From the NCBI GenBank assembly GCA_016744535.1, contig JADGEE010000024.1, positions 1 to 33,916 of the forward strand: a stretch of 33,916 nucleotides of DNA, read 5' to 3'. The stretch is from Campylobacteraceae bacterium (GTDB taxonomy: Bacteria > Campylobacterota > Campylobacteria > Campylobacterales > BB28). The first letter of the stretch is position 1, and each line of letters starts with the position of its first letter. A program made the translations under genes and the position numbers. Below the pieces are notes generated by a model that saw nothing but the letters and a program-made list of their open reading frames with translations, did not search any database and had not been told where the DNA came from. Positions 25,806 to 33,916 of this stretch are shown here, piece after piece.

Positions 25806-27563
25806 ATAAATAGAGAAGCTTATAATAATTATAACGCTTATAAGATAGCCCTCCTTTTCATTATTCTACTGCTTGGTTTTCTCATTTTCACTCTCAGAAT
25901 GCTATATATTTCAGTAGCTGATAGAAAAATTCCCTCAACTCAAATAATCAAACAAGATAGTGCAACAAGAGGTAAAATTAGAACTTATGATAATTTTGAC
26001 ATTTCAATTAGTAAAAAACTCTATAAAGCATCAATTCATCCAAAAAATATTGACCCCGATAAAAAAGACCTATTTATTAGACTATTCTCTATTTATAGTG
26101 GTATTACTGAAAATAAAATTAGAAAAAAATTAAATAATAACAAATATGTAGTCTTATCTTATAATATTGGCGAAAAAGAGGCAAAAAGATTAAAAGAACT
26201 CGCTTATAAATTAAATATTAGAAAAGTATTTCGCGAGTTTGAAGATTCTAGTGGAAGAGTTATAAATTATGGTCTATCTATTATTGAAAGTGGAGAGAAG
26301 AGAAATTATGTTTATGATGATACTTTAACACCACTTGTTGGATATATTAAAAAATTTGAAAATAGAAAAGGGATTACAAAAATTGAAGGTGTAAAAGGAA
26401 TTGAAAAATTTTATGATGATAAATTAAAACCTATTCAAGATGAATATTTAAAAGGCTTTCGGGATGTTGGCTCTAATATTATTTTAAATAGAGAACATAT
26501 TCATAAAAATAGAGTTGATGGATTTAATATAAATTTAAATATTCCTCTAAAACTTCAAAAGAGAATTGAAAATTATTTAAGTAGTAAAGAAATTGAATTA
26601 AATGCAAAAGAGATAATTATTGGAATTATGCAACCTCATAGTGGAAAAATTTTAACTCTTGCCACTTCAAATAGATTTAATCCAAACCATATAAAAATTG
26701 AAGATTATCCTAGTTTAAATGCAAATGCAGTTGAAAATAGCTTTGAGGCTGGTTCAGTATTAAAGCCTTTTATATTTTCAACCCTTTTAGATAAAGAGTT
26801 AATTAAATTAGATGAAATTATAAATACAGAGGATGGTACTTTTAAAATTGGTAATCGTATTATTACAGATGACCATCGTGCTAAAGAGATGAATATGATT
26901 GACTTAATAGTCCACTCAAGCAATATTGGGATGTCAAAAATAGCTCAAAGATTAAATGCAGGTGAATATTACCAAAGTTTAATGGATTTTGGATTTAATC
27001 AAAAAACTGAAATAGATTTACCTTACGAAAATAAGGGAGTATTAGTCGAACTAAGCCAATTGCAAAAAGAGATTTATAAAGCTACAATCTCTTATGGTTA
27101 TGGAATACAGACAACTTTTATACAACTACTACAAGCTTATAATATATTTAGTAATAATGGAAAAATAATTAATCCAAAATTAGCAAGTTCAATAACTCTA
27201 AATGATAGTAGAGGATTTTTTATCAAACACAATAAACCTAAAAGCGTAATTTCACCAAATACAGCAAATATTATGAAACAGATTTTAATTGAAAATGTAA
27301 AAAGAGGTACTGGTAGAAAAACTAAAGTTGATGGTATTATAGTTGGTGGTAAAACAGGAACAGCTCATATTGCAAAAAAAGGAATATATGAAAAAGCTTA
27401 CAATAGTTCATTCTTTGGTTTTGCATCAGATTCAAATAAAACTTATACTATAGGTGTCACTGTGTATGAGCCAAAAGATAAGTATTTTGCATCTCAAACA
27501 GCTGTTCCTATATTTAAAGATGTAATTGGAATTTTAGTAAAGCTTGGATATCTAAAAAAATAG
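25806..27563 (+). CDS. Class B penicillin-binding protein (FtsI/PbpB-like), non-canonical start
   Basis: A peptidoglycan transpeptidase, about 585 residues. After a short cytoplasmic tail (NREAYNNYNAYK) and one membrane anchor (IALLFIILLLGFLIFTL), the periplasmic part has a dimerisation region (ATRGKI...SKKLYKASI) and the catalytic domain with AGSVLKPF (SxxK), HSSNIGMSK (SxN) and GGKTGTA (KTG). The first ATG of the frame (25899) lies after the membrane anchor and cannot be the start. The frame is open back to a TAA at 25794-25796, with no ATG, GTG or TTG. AAGG (25795-25798) is spaced 7 bp from an ATA (25806) and 4 bp from an ACG (25803); the ATA is chosen on spacing only. A gene for a PBP following flgB-flgC-fliE is conserved in Campylobacter, so synteny supports the call. 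It is likely the transpeptidase partner of FtsW. Confidence 0.88.
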   Translation: MNREAYNNYNAYKIALLFIILLLGFLIFTLRMLYISVADRKIPSTQIIKQDSATRGKIRTYDNFDISISKKLYKASIHPKNIDPDKKDLFIRLFSIYSGITENKIRKKLNNNKYVVLSYNIGEKEAKRLKELAYKLNIRKVFREFEDSSGRVINYGLSIIESGEKRNYVYDDTLTPLVGYIKKFENRKGITKIEGVKGIEKFYDDKLKPIQDEYLKGFRDVGSNIILNREHIHKNRVDGFNINLNIPLKLQKRIENYLSSKEIELNAKEIIIGIMQPHSGKILTLATSNRFNPNHIKIEDYPSLNANAVENSFEAGSVLKPFIFSTLLDKELIKLDEIINTEDGTFKIGNRIITDDHRAKEMNMIDLIVHSSNIGMSKIAQRLNAGEYYQSLMDFGFNQKTEIDLPYENKGVLVELSQLQKEIYKATISYGYGIQTTFIQLLQAYNIFSNNGKIINPKLASSITLNDSRGFFIKHNKPKSVISPNTANIMKQILIENVKRGTGRKTKVDGIIVGGKTGTAHIAKKGIYEKAYNSSFFGFASDSNKTYTIGVTVYEPKDKYFASQTAVPIFKDVIGILVKLGYLKK

Positions 27564-27565
27564 GT

Positions 27566-27583
27566 GAAAAATTTAAATTTTTC
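27566..27583. terminator. A/T palindrome between convergent genes
   Basis: GAAAAATTTAAATTTTTC is a perfect 18-bp palindrome between the stop codons of pbpB and the endonuclease remnant. It has a T-rich arm on both strands, but its stem is nearly all A/T and without a natural loop, so it is a weak bidirectional terminator candidate. Confidence 0.3.
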
Positions 27584-27585
27584 TC

Positions 27586-28352
27586 TTAATTTATTAACTC
27601 TGCTGGATTTATTTTAAACTGCAACATATTTGCAGTATCTCTACCGTTATCTCCACCTTTCCTTTGAACAGTAATATTCCCTATTTTGAAACTTCCTCTT
27701 GGTGTAATAGATATTACCCCATTTCCAAAATGATTTAAAACTTTATTTATTGGCTCTAATGCCCATTTTATTTCATTTATATCTTTTAACTTTAAAATTA
27801 CTAACATCCATTCAGCCGATAATTTACCTCTACCTTTTAAAATATCATTTACGATTAAAGTTTGATTTTTTATAAAAAAATTTAATAATAATTTTTGTTC
27901 ATCTTCTGAAAATTCATTTGCAAACATTCGCCTTTTATCTTTAGAATTATCAATTTTAGGTTTTTTTCACCTGTAAAGTATTGTAATAATTCATACACAT
28001 TACTTGGAATATCCCAAAGTTCATTATATTTTTTGAGCCATCTTTTATCAATTTGATTAAATCCTTTTGGATTTGAAACTAATTTAACTTGTAAATTTTG
28101 AATATCGGTAAGATTTTTTAGCTTTATCTCTATTTTAATTTCAACTTGTACATCTGCTTTATATGAACCTTTTACTTTTGTTGCTTTTACGCTCTCTATC
28201 TCTTCAATTTTATAAATCATAGCTTTTAACCACATTTGTGATACTTCACTACTTTTCCAATTATTAAACTCTTCTATAACAAATAGTTCATTTTTAAATC
28301 CATTTTTTGCAGTGGTTGAGCCTCTATTTATTAAAACTTCTTTATTTGTCAT
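27586..28352 (-). pseudogene. Type II restriction endonuclease, frameshifted in an A7 run
   Basis: An endonuclease of about 255 residues can be read from an ATG at 28352 (MTNKEVLINRGSTTAKNGF), preceded by AGGAG at 5 bp inside the methyltransferase frame. It has KADVQV and LQVKLVS, a possible PD-(D/E)xK-type core (Asp395 and Lys418 of the fused frame), then FNQIDKRWLKKY and IPSNVYELLQYFTGE. At 27961-27967 the coding strand has seven A's. With seven, the frame ends 26 codons later at 27882. With eight, it continues as KKPKIDNSKDKRRMFANEF into the open frame 27927-27586, with KGRGKLSAEW, SITPRGSFKIG, RKGGDNGRD and LQFKINPAEL. A single added base makes the whole length divisible by three. It may be a dead gene, a phase-variable one, or a sequencing error. 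The recognition site is not assigned. Confidence 0.75.
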
Positions 28353-29336
28353 ATGAACTCCTATTGCTTTCATTAAATTTCTACCAATTTCTTCAATTAC
28401 AGTTATACTCATAGCATTTCCTGATTGTGCTAAAAGTTTTAAATTTGACACTTTAGATTTTACTTTATCTGCATACTCTTTAGGAAAACCTTGTAAAAGT
28501 AATGATTCATAGCCTGATAATTTTCTAAATGAAGCATTCTTAACATATAAAATACCATGTCTTCCCGTTCTTAGTGTAGGAGTTTTTTCATAATATATTC
28601 TTAAATCAGACTGTCTTGTATCTATTATTGTATATTCTTTTGATAATAATTCGTTAATTTTATATTTTCCACTATTATATTTATTGTTTAAATATTTTGA
28701 AAATGTTTTATATGATGGTGTTTTTTCATTAAATATAAATTTTTCATCATCATCTATTAAACAATCTTTTAATTTTCTATTATTACTATACTTTTTTGGA
28801 AATTCAAATTTAAATCTATTATTAATTATTTTTTTTTTAACTCCAACAAAATATATTCTCTCTCGCATTTGGGGAATACCAAAATGTAAACTATTTAAAA
28901 CTTTATAATAAACTTTATAACCTACTTTATCCAATAAATCTAAAATAACTTTTAAAGTATTACCTTTATCGTGATTTACTAAACCCTTCACATTTTCTAA
29001 TATAAAATATTTTATATTTTTAGATTGTAATATTTTAACCAAACCATAAATAACTTGTCCTCTATCTTCATCTTTTAAACCACATCTATCACCTATAATG
29101 GAAAATGTTTGACATGGAAAACCACTAATCATAATATCAAAATTTGGTAACTCTTTAGGATTAATTTTCATTAAATCGCCAAAATTTTTTTCATTTCCAG
29201 CAAAAAATTTTTTATATGTTATTTCAGTATTTTTATCTATTTCGCTAAAACCTACGCAAGAGAAACCTAAGTTTTCAAGTCCAATTCTTCCACCACCAAT
29301 TCCAGCACAGAAATCTAAAAATTTAATATTTTCCAT
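27882..29336 (-). CDS. C5-cytosine DNA methyltransferase fused to endonuclease N-terminal part
   Basis: Residues 1-328 are a type II m5C methyltransferase: motif I FLDFCAGIGGGRIGLE, motif IV GFPCQTFS with catalytic Cys75, motif VI ENVKGL (Glu114), motif VIII QMRERIYFVG, a target-recognition region of about 170-280, and motif X SGNAMSITVIEEIG. Codon 329 is the internal ATG of the partner endonuclease, which continues in the same frame, so the methyltransferase has no stop of its own. After about residue 458 the sequence leaves the endonuclease frame and ends with 26 unrelated residues. The DNA methylation activity should be intact; the fused tail may be disordered. The gene sits between lon and pbpB, on the lon strand, with 49 bp after lon. 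It could be transcribed with lon. Confidence 0.9.
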   Translation of the reverse strand: MENIKFLDFCAGIGGGRIGLENLGFSCVGFSEIDKNTEITYKKFFAGNEKNFGDLMKINPKELPNFDIMISGFPCQTFSIIGDRCGLKDEDRGQVIYGLVKILQSKNIKYFILENVKGLVNHDKGNTLKVILDLLDKVGYKVYYKVLNSLHFGIPQMRERIYFVGVKKKIINNRFKFEFPKKYSNNRKLKDCLIDDDEKFIFNEKTPSYKTFSKYLNNKYNSGKYKINELLSKEYTIIDTRQSDLRIYYEKTPTLRTGRHGILYVKNASFRKLSGYESLLLQGFPKEYADKVKSKVSNLKLLAQSGNAMSITVIEEIGRNLMKAIGVHMTNKEVLINRGSTTAKNGFKNELFVIEEFNNWKSSEVSQMWLKAMIYKIEEIESVKATKVKGSYKADVQVEIKIEIKLKNLTDIQNLQVKLVSNPKGFNQIDKRWLKKYNELWDIPSNVYELLQYFTGEKNLKLIILKIKGECLQMNFQKMNKNYY

Positions 29337-29385
29337 TTTAATTATAACTCTATTGATTTTTTTTATTTAAAGGACAAAAAGAGAC

Positions 29386-31800
29386 TTAAATTAAAGCCTC
29401 TTTTAAAACATCTTCTATTCTTTCAACTGGAATAATTTCAAGATTCTTTTTAACTTCATCTGGAATCTCATCTAAATCTCGCTCAAAATTTTTCTTTGGA
29501 ACTAAGGCTTTTTTTATTTTTGCTTTGTACGCAGCGATTAACTTCTCTTTTAATCCTCCTATTGGTAAAACTTTTCCTGTAAGTGTAACTTCACCAGTCA
29601 TTGCTATATCGTTTTTAATTTTACGCCCTGATAAAATTGAAGCAATTGCAGTTGAAATTGTAATACCAGCACTAGGACCATCTTTTGGAGTTGCACCCTC
29701 TGGAACGTGTAGATGTAAATCAAATCTATGATAAATTTCACTAGCTTTTGGAGTAATTTCATCCTCTTTCTCTTTTACTGTAAGTGGAATAATTTTTGTA
29801 TCTATTTTAATAACTTCTCTATCAATTAAACCTTTTACAACACTATGGGCTATTCTTGCTGACTCTTTCATTACATCACCTAGACTTCCAGTGATTTGCA
29901 TAGTCCCTTTACCTCTAATTTTAATAGCTTCAACTTTTAAAACATCTCCACCAACACTTGTCCAAGCTAAACCATTAACTACTCCAATTTGATTTTTACC
30001 ATCAATTTGATCAATTTCAAATACTGTCTTATCTAAAAACTCTTTTAAATTTTTATTTGTAATTGATACTTTTTTAAGTTCAGGATTTTCAAGTAATTGT
30101 TTTACCACTTTTCTAATAATTTGTGAAAATCTTCTTCTTAAATTTCTAACTCCAGCTTCTCTTGTATATTTTTCTATTATCTCTTGCATAGTTGCTTTTA
30201 AAATAGAGACTTCAGTTCTCTTTAAGCCGTGACTTTTTAACTCTTGTGGAAATAGATATTTTTTTGCAATTTCAAACTTTTCTTGTGGAGTATAACTACT
30301 TACAAATATAAATTCCATTCTATCTCTAAGTGGTGCTGGAATTTTTCCCACATCATTTGCAGTTGCAATAAAAATTGCTTTACTTAAATCTAAGTGAAAA
30401 TTTAAGTAGTGGTCTCTAAAATTTGAATTTTGTTCAGGGTCTAAAATCTCTAATAAAACAGCTGTTGGATCGCCTCTAAAACTTCTTCCAACTTTATCAA
30501 TTTCATCTAAAACTACAACTGGATTCATCTCTTTTGCTTCAATTAAACCCTGAACTACTCTTCCAGGCATTGCACCTATATAAGTTCTTCTATGACCTCT
30601 TAGCTCATTTACATCTTCAAGTCCACCTAAAGCAATTCTTACTAATTTTCGCTTTAGTGCTGTGGCAATTGAGTTTGCTAAACTTGTTTTACCAACTCCT
30701 GGAGGTCCTGCAAAACAGATAATAGTACCTTTTTCATTATTTTTTTTACCTCTAAGTGCTAACAACTCTTTGACAGCAAAATACTCAACTATTCTTTCTT
30801 TTGGTTTTTCAAGTGAGTAGTGGTCTTTATCCAATTGAGTTTGTACTTCATTTACATCTACACTTTTTTTAGAAAACTTTCCATAAGGAATCTCTAATAT
30901 GACTTCTATATAATTTTGTAAAACATTTGCATCAGAACTATCGGGGTGCATTCTTGAGAGTTTATTTATCTGTTTTTCAACCTCTTTTATTGATTCTTCG
31001 GTCATATTAGGTTTTAAAAGTTCAAATTTTTTCTTATACTCTTTTATCTCTTCATTTTGATGAGCATCAACACCTAACTCTTTTTGTATTTGCTTAAGTT
31101 GTTCTTTTAAAAAATATTCTCTATTTACTTTTTCTATTTTGCTATGTACTTTTGTTTTTATATCTTTTTGGAGTTTTACTCCCTCAATTTCAGCTATTAC
31201 AAAATTTATTAATTCAAGTAATCTAGTCTCTAAATTTGGCTCACTAAATAGTTTGTAAGATTGTGATTTTTTGATTTTAATAGAACTTGCAATTAAATCT
31301 GAAACTCTATAAGGGTCAGAATTTTCATCAATAGTTTTAATTAAATCTGGTGGAAAATAGTTTGTGACTGAGCTTAAACTTACTATTTTCTCTTTTAATA
31401 CACTTATAATTGCACCAATTTTTAACTCATCAAACTTACTCTCTTTAACTAAAGAAACCTCAGCACTAAGAGGTGATTCGCCTTTTTCTTCTATGATTTC
31501 ACCTTTAGCTAAACCTTGAAAAAGAACTTTAACTCTTCCATCAGGAAGTGAAACTTTTCTCATAATTGAGCCTATAACTCCCATTTTATATATATCTTTA
31601 AAATCTCTACTACTTCCAGTACCATCTTTGGATGCTACTACTAGAATAAGTGAATTATCATCTAAAGCTGAATTTATAGATGATAAATTTTTTTCATCAT
31701 CTATAAAAATTGGAGCTATCATAAAAGGATATAAAAATACATCATCTTCCACTAATATTGGAAGAGTTGTGGGAAAATCACTATAATTTTTTAATTGCAT
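29386..31800 (-). CDS. lon: ATP-dependent protease Lon
   Basis: An 804-residue AAA+ serine protease that degrades misfolded and regulatory proteins in the cytoplasm. The N-terminal substrate-binding domain (about 1-200) is followed by the ATPase with Walker A GPPGVGKTS and Walker B VVLDEIDKVG. The protease domain has the catalytic Ser in PKDGPSAGITI and Lys in TGKVLPIGGLKEKLIAA. The ATG at 31800 is chosen because AAAGG lies 6 bp upstream, overlapping the bamD stop; the TTG codon just before it is disfavoured. It follows bamD closely, an arrangement found in other Campylobacterota. Confidence 0.97.
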   Translation of the reverse strand: MQLKNYSDFPTTLPILVEDDVFLYPFMIAPIFIDDEKNLSSINSALDDNSLILVVASKDGTGSSRDFKDIYKMGVIGSIMRKVSLPDGRVKVLFQGLAKGEIIEEKGESPLSAEVSLVKESKFDELKIGAIISVLKEKIVSLSSVTNYFPPDLIKTIDENSDPYRVSDLIASSIKIKKSQSYKLFSEPNLETRLLELINFVIAEIEGVKLQKDIKTKVHSKIEKVNREYFLKEQLKQIQKELGVDAHQNEEIKEYKKKFELLKPNMTEESIKEVEKQINKLSRMHPDSSDANVLQNYIEVILEIPYGKFSKKSVDVNEVQTQLDKDHYSLEKPKERIVEYFAVKELLALRGKKNNEKGTIICFAGPPGVGKTSLANSIATALKRKLVRIALGGLEDVNELRGHRRTYIGAMPGRVVQGLIEAKEMNPVVVLDEIDKVGRSFRGDPTAVLLEILDPEQNSNFRDHYLNFHLDLSKAIFIATANDVGKIPAPLRDRMEFIFVSSYTPQEKFEIAKKYLFPQELKSHGLKRTEVSILKATMQEIIEKYTREAGVRNLRRRFSQIIRKVVKQLLENPELKKVSITNKNLKEFLDKTVFEIDQIDGKNQIGVVNGLAWTSVGGDVLKVEAIKIRGKGTMQITGSLGDVMKESARIAHSVVKGLIDREVIKIDTKIIPLTVKEKEDEITPKASEIYHRFDLHLHVPEGATPKDGPSAGITISTAIASILSGRKIKNDIAMTGEVTLTGKVLPIGGLKEKLIAAYKAKIKKALVPKKNFERDLDEIPDEVKKNLEIIPVERIEDVLKEALI

Positions 31801-31809
31801 CAATAACCT

Positions 31810-32448
31810 TTATTCAAAAATTTGTCTATACCAAGCAGTCTCTGGTTTTACTGTATTTAAACCTTGAAATGGTGAATTTTCTAATTTCTCTAAATATGCC
31901 TCTTTTGCTTTTGGTTTATCTACTCTGTCATAAAGCATTGCAATCTCTTTATTTAAATTATTAATTGCTAAATTAACTTTAGTTACTATCGTATCTACAA
32001 AAGGTGTATAAATTGAGTATGGATATGTATCTTTAAAGTTAAATGCTTCTTCTAGTGTCTCATATAAAAACTCTTGGTCACGAAATGGATATTTAAAAGC
32101 TAAAAAACTAGCCTTAATTTTTAAAAATTTTGCAAACTCTATTGATTCTTTATCTCCAAATTTTTTAATATACTCATCTAAATAAAACTTTGCAAGTAGA
32201 TACTCTTCATTTGCAATATGTGCTTGTGCTAAAATAAGCATAGCCTCTTTTAAAAAAATTGAATTTATATGTTCACTTGAAAGTGATGTAAAGTATTCAT
32301 CTGCACTATCTAAATCACTACTATTAACCTCTTTAATAATTTTTTTATACCAATAAATTGCAGATTTATTATACTCAACTTCACTCTTGGTTGAACATCC
32401 TGTTATAAAAATAGCTAAAACTAATATTAAACTATATCTAATCTTCAT
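31810..32448 (-). CDS. bamD: Outer membrane assembly lipoprotein BamD
   Basis: A 212-residue lipoprotein of the beta-barrel assembly machine, anchored to the inner face of the outer membrane. It has a signal ending in the lipobox ITGC (Cys18) and then TPR-like helical repeats: KSAIYWYKKIIKEVNSSDLDSA, AMLILAQAHIANEEYLLAKFY and LDEYIKKF. It has the features of the YfiO family, including a proline-bearing FKYPFRDQE segment. It is the first gene of the leftward bamD-lon unit and is divergent from fliW. Confidence 0.9.
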   Translation of the reverse strand: MKIRYSLILVLAIFITGCSTKSEVEYNKSAIYWYKKIIKEVNSSDLDSADEYFTSLSSEHINSIFLKEAMLILAQAHIANEEYLLAKFYLDEYIKKFGDKESIEFAKFLKIKASFLAFKYPFRDQEFLYETLEEAFNFKDTYPYSIYTPFVDTIVTKVNLAINNLNKEIAMLYDRVDKPKAKEAYLEKLENSPFQGLNTVKPETAWYRQIFE

Positions 32449-32556
32449 TGCTTCCTCTTAAGTTTATTTGGTTGATTTTTCGAAATAATTTTACCCAAGT
32501 AATTGTTATTAAGAGATAAAAAAATTTTAAATATAGTTGTATTTTTATAAATCTAA

Positions 32557-32565
32557 TGCTAAAAT
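32557..32565 (+). promoter_or_regulatory. Candidate extended -10 promoter of fliW
   Basis: TGCTAAAAT lies 30 bp before the fliW ATG, within the 147-bp gap separating the divergent bamD and fliW genes. No sigma-28 or sigma-54 pattern was seen here. Confidence 0.45.
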
Positions 32566-32595
32566 CACTAAAACAAAATTTAAAAAGGAAAACAG

Positions 32596-32997
32596 ATGGT
32601 ATTTGAAGTTAAATTTCCAATACTAGGATTTGAAAAATTAAAAGAATTAAAGCTTATTAAAATTGATGATTTATTTATGAAACTTGAAAATGTTGATAAT
32701 CCAAATCCTTCATTTACTCTAATTAACCCTTATATGCTAAGAGAATATGAATTTGATATTCCTATATATATAAAGAGTCTTTTAGATATAAAAAATGATA
32801 CTAAATTTTTAGTATTTAATATTATTATAATTGCAAATCCAATTGATAAATCAAGTGTTAATTTTATAGCCCCTCTTATTTTTAATACAGAAAATAATTT
32901 AATGGCACAAGTTGTTTTAGATGGTGCTAAATATCCATACTATGGTATATCTGAACCAATTTCTATGTATATTGTTGATAAAAAAGATAAAGAGTAG
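32596..32997 (+). CDS. fliW: Flagellar assembly factor FliW
   Basis: A 133-residue protein that binds flagellin and antagonises CsrA, linking flagellin synthesis to secretion. Features: FPILGFEKLKELKLIKIDD near the N-terminus, NPSFTLINPYMLREYEFDI in the middle, and the ILF/FNIIIIANPIDKSSVNFIAPLIFN region typical of FliW. AAAAAGGA lies 6 to 9 bp before the ATG. It is divergent from bamD and followed by the VWA gene after 25 bp. Confidence 0.95.
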   Translation: MVFEVKFPILGFEKLKELKLIKIDDLFMKLENVDNPNPSFTLINPYMLREYEFDIPIYIKSLLDIKNDTKFLVFNIIIIANPIDKSSVNFIAPLIFNTENNLMAQVVLDGAKYPYYGISEPISMYIVDKKDKE

Positions 32998-33022
32998 TAT
33001 TATTTAATATTTAGGATATTAA

Positions 33023-33916
33023 TTGAATTTTTTATACATTGAGTTTTTAACTCTACTACTTTTTATTCCTATGATTTATCTATACTTAAAACGCTACAAA
33101 AAAAAGTTAGAAACTCAATTTGATAAGACATATTTTAATAGACTCTTACATAGAGATAATTTTTTAAAATATAGAGTTTTTGGCTTATTGATTAGTCTAA
33201 TTTTATTAATTTTTACTTTAGCTAGACCAGTTATTGAAAAAGATAATTTAAATATTAAAAACTATGGAGTTGATGTTGCAATAGCAATTGATATTTCAGC
33301 CTCAATGAGAGCAAATGATTTAAAACCAAATAGATTTGAAATTGCTAAAGAGAAATTAAAAGAGTTAATAACACTAGATATTACAAATAGATTCGCACTT
33401 CTTGCATACACTACAAACACTTTAGTAATATCCCCACCAACTGAAGATAGAGAACTATTATATTATCTCTTTGATTCACTAAATTTAAATAGTGTAGTCT
33501 CTAAAGGAAGTAACTTAATGTCTTTACTTAAAAAAGTGAATAAATTAATTAAAACAAAAGATAAAATTTTAATTCTATTTAGTGATGGAGGTAATAAAAA
33601 ATATTTTGATAGAGAGATAAGTTACGCAAAAGAGAATAACATAAAAGTTTTTATTTTAGGTATCGCAACAAATAGAGGAACTACTCTAAAAGAGAAAGAT
33701 AAAAATTTAATTGATAAAAATGGAAATTTAGTAATTTCATCTCTAAATAATAATATAAAAGCCTTAGCAAAATCAACTGGTGGAGAATTTATTAAAGTTG
33801 GTTTTGGAGATATTAGAAATTTACATAGAAACTTAAGAACTATGATTGATAAAAGACTTTTACGAGAGAGTGAAATAAAAGATTATATAGAACTTTTTTA
33901 TATATTTATAATAATT
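33023..33916 (+). CDS. VWA-domain membrane protein (BatA-like), cut by window end
   Basis: A frame opens at TTG 33023, directly after an in-frame TAA (33020-33022), and runs 298 codons to the window end. AGGA (33013-33016) lies 6 bp upstream, so TTG is the probable start. Two membrane segments (about 5-22 and 53-68) precede a von Willebrand A domain. The MIDAS motif DISAS is at residues 90-94, with a later LFSDGG. This layout is that of BatA/BatB proteins, whose role is not well defined but is linked to stress tolerance and envelope processes. It may be co-transcribed with fliW. The C-terminus, expected to hold a further membrane segment, is outside the window. Confidence 0.85.
   Translation, partial: MNFLYIEFLTLLLFIPMIYLYLKRYKKKLETQFDKTYFNRLLHRDNFLKYRVFGLLISLILLIFTLARPVIEKDNLNIKNYGVDVAIAIDISASMRANDLKPNRFEIAKEKLKELITLDITNRFALLAYTTNTLVISPPTEDRELLYYLFDSLNLNSVVSKGSNLMSLLKKVNKLIKTKDKILILFSDGGNKKYFDREISYAKENNIKVFILGIATNRGTTLKEKDKNLIDKNGNLVISSLNNNIKALAKSTGGEFIKVGFGDIRNLHRNLRTMIDKRLLRESEIKDYIELFYIFIII

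Noticed and set aside
25899-25901. ATG at 25899 as start of the penicillin-binding protein
   Set aside because: It would remove the cytoplasmic tail and membrane anchor, which are plainly encoded in frame upstream.
29525-30722. Rightward open frames inside lon
   Set aside because: They are antisense shadows of a strongly conserved gene, with no ribosome binding site or recognisable product.
31801-31803. TTG start of lon at 31803
   Set aside because: The ATG directly after it has better spacing from AAAGG.
1-33916. CRISPR arrays, tRNA genes, insertion sequences, prophage
   Set aside because: No regularly spaced repeats, cloverleaf sequences, transposase or phage genes were seen on reading; a subtle or degenerate element could still be missed by eye.

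Overview
The window is about 34 kb of very AT-rich DNA, with dense, short-spaced genes and A/G-rich ribosome binding sites. It looks like chromosomal DNA of a Campylobacterota bacterium. The evidence is conserved gene order: flgB-flgC-fliE-penicillin-binding protein, and lon-bamD beside a divergent fliW. Base composition and protein style would suit Arcobacteraceae, but that rank is an inference.

Layout. (1) 1-1348: edge of an unidentified leftward gene and a FadL/OmpP1 outer membrane channel whose signal peptide appears broken. (2) 1361-10075: a leftward cluster of about 8.7 kb with a small ORF, a PilC/GspF inner membrane platform protein, four class III-signal pilins (three are diverged tandem paralogues), a lipoprotein, and an 884-residue secreted protein combining two DUF1566 domains, a caspase-like (C13/C14) protease domain and two C-terminal GWNL...GFW repeats. 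No secretion ATPase, secretin or prepilin peptidase is nearby. (3) 10321-14085: rightward M20 amidohydrolase overlapping an unusual HATPase-GNAT fusion, then an unrecognised 333-residue protein. (4) 14101-17918: leftward REC-REC-GGDEF diguanylate cyclase, DUF4197 protein and CHASE3 chemoreceptor. (5) 18052-19731: ilvD. (6) 19760-23063: a leftward two-gene unit, the most surprising part of the window. It encodes a protein-arginine deiminase with all four catalytic residues of the vertebrate enzymes, followed 13 bp later by a phosphatidylserine-decarboxylase-family protein with a PsiD-like N-terminal region. (7) 23192-27563: ftsW divergent from a sigma-54-type promoter and flgB-flgC-fliE-pbpB. 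pbpB has no ATG/GTG/TTG start upstream of its membrane anchor. (8) 27586-29336: a C5-cytosine methyltransferase fused in frame to a restriction-endonuclease-like region that is broken by a one-base shift in an A7 run. (9) 29386-33916: lon, bamD, divergent fliW, and a VWA (BatA-like) gene cut by the window end.

How the genes work together. The flagellar rod genes, fliW, the chemoreceptor and the cyclic-di-GMP enzyme point to a motile, surface-sensing bacterium. ftsW and pbpB are the glycosyltransferase/transpeptidase pair of septal peptidoglycan synthesis. The pilin cluster and its terminal protease look like one accessory cell-surface assembly module. The deiminase/decarboxylase pair looks like a small acquired pathway of unknown substrate. 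No tRNA, rRNA, CRISPR array, insertion sequence or prophage gene was seen.
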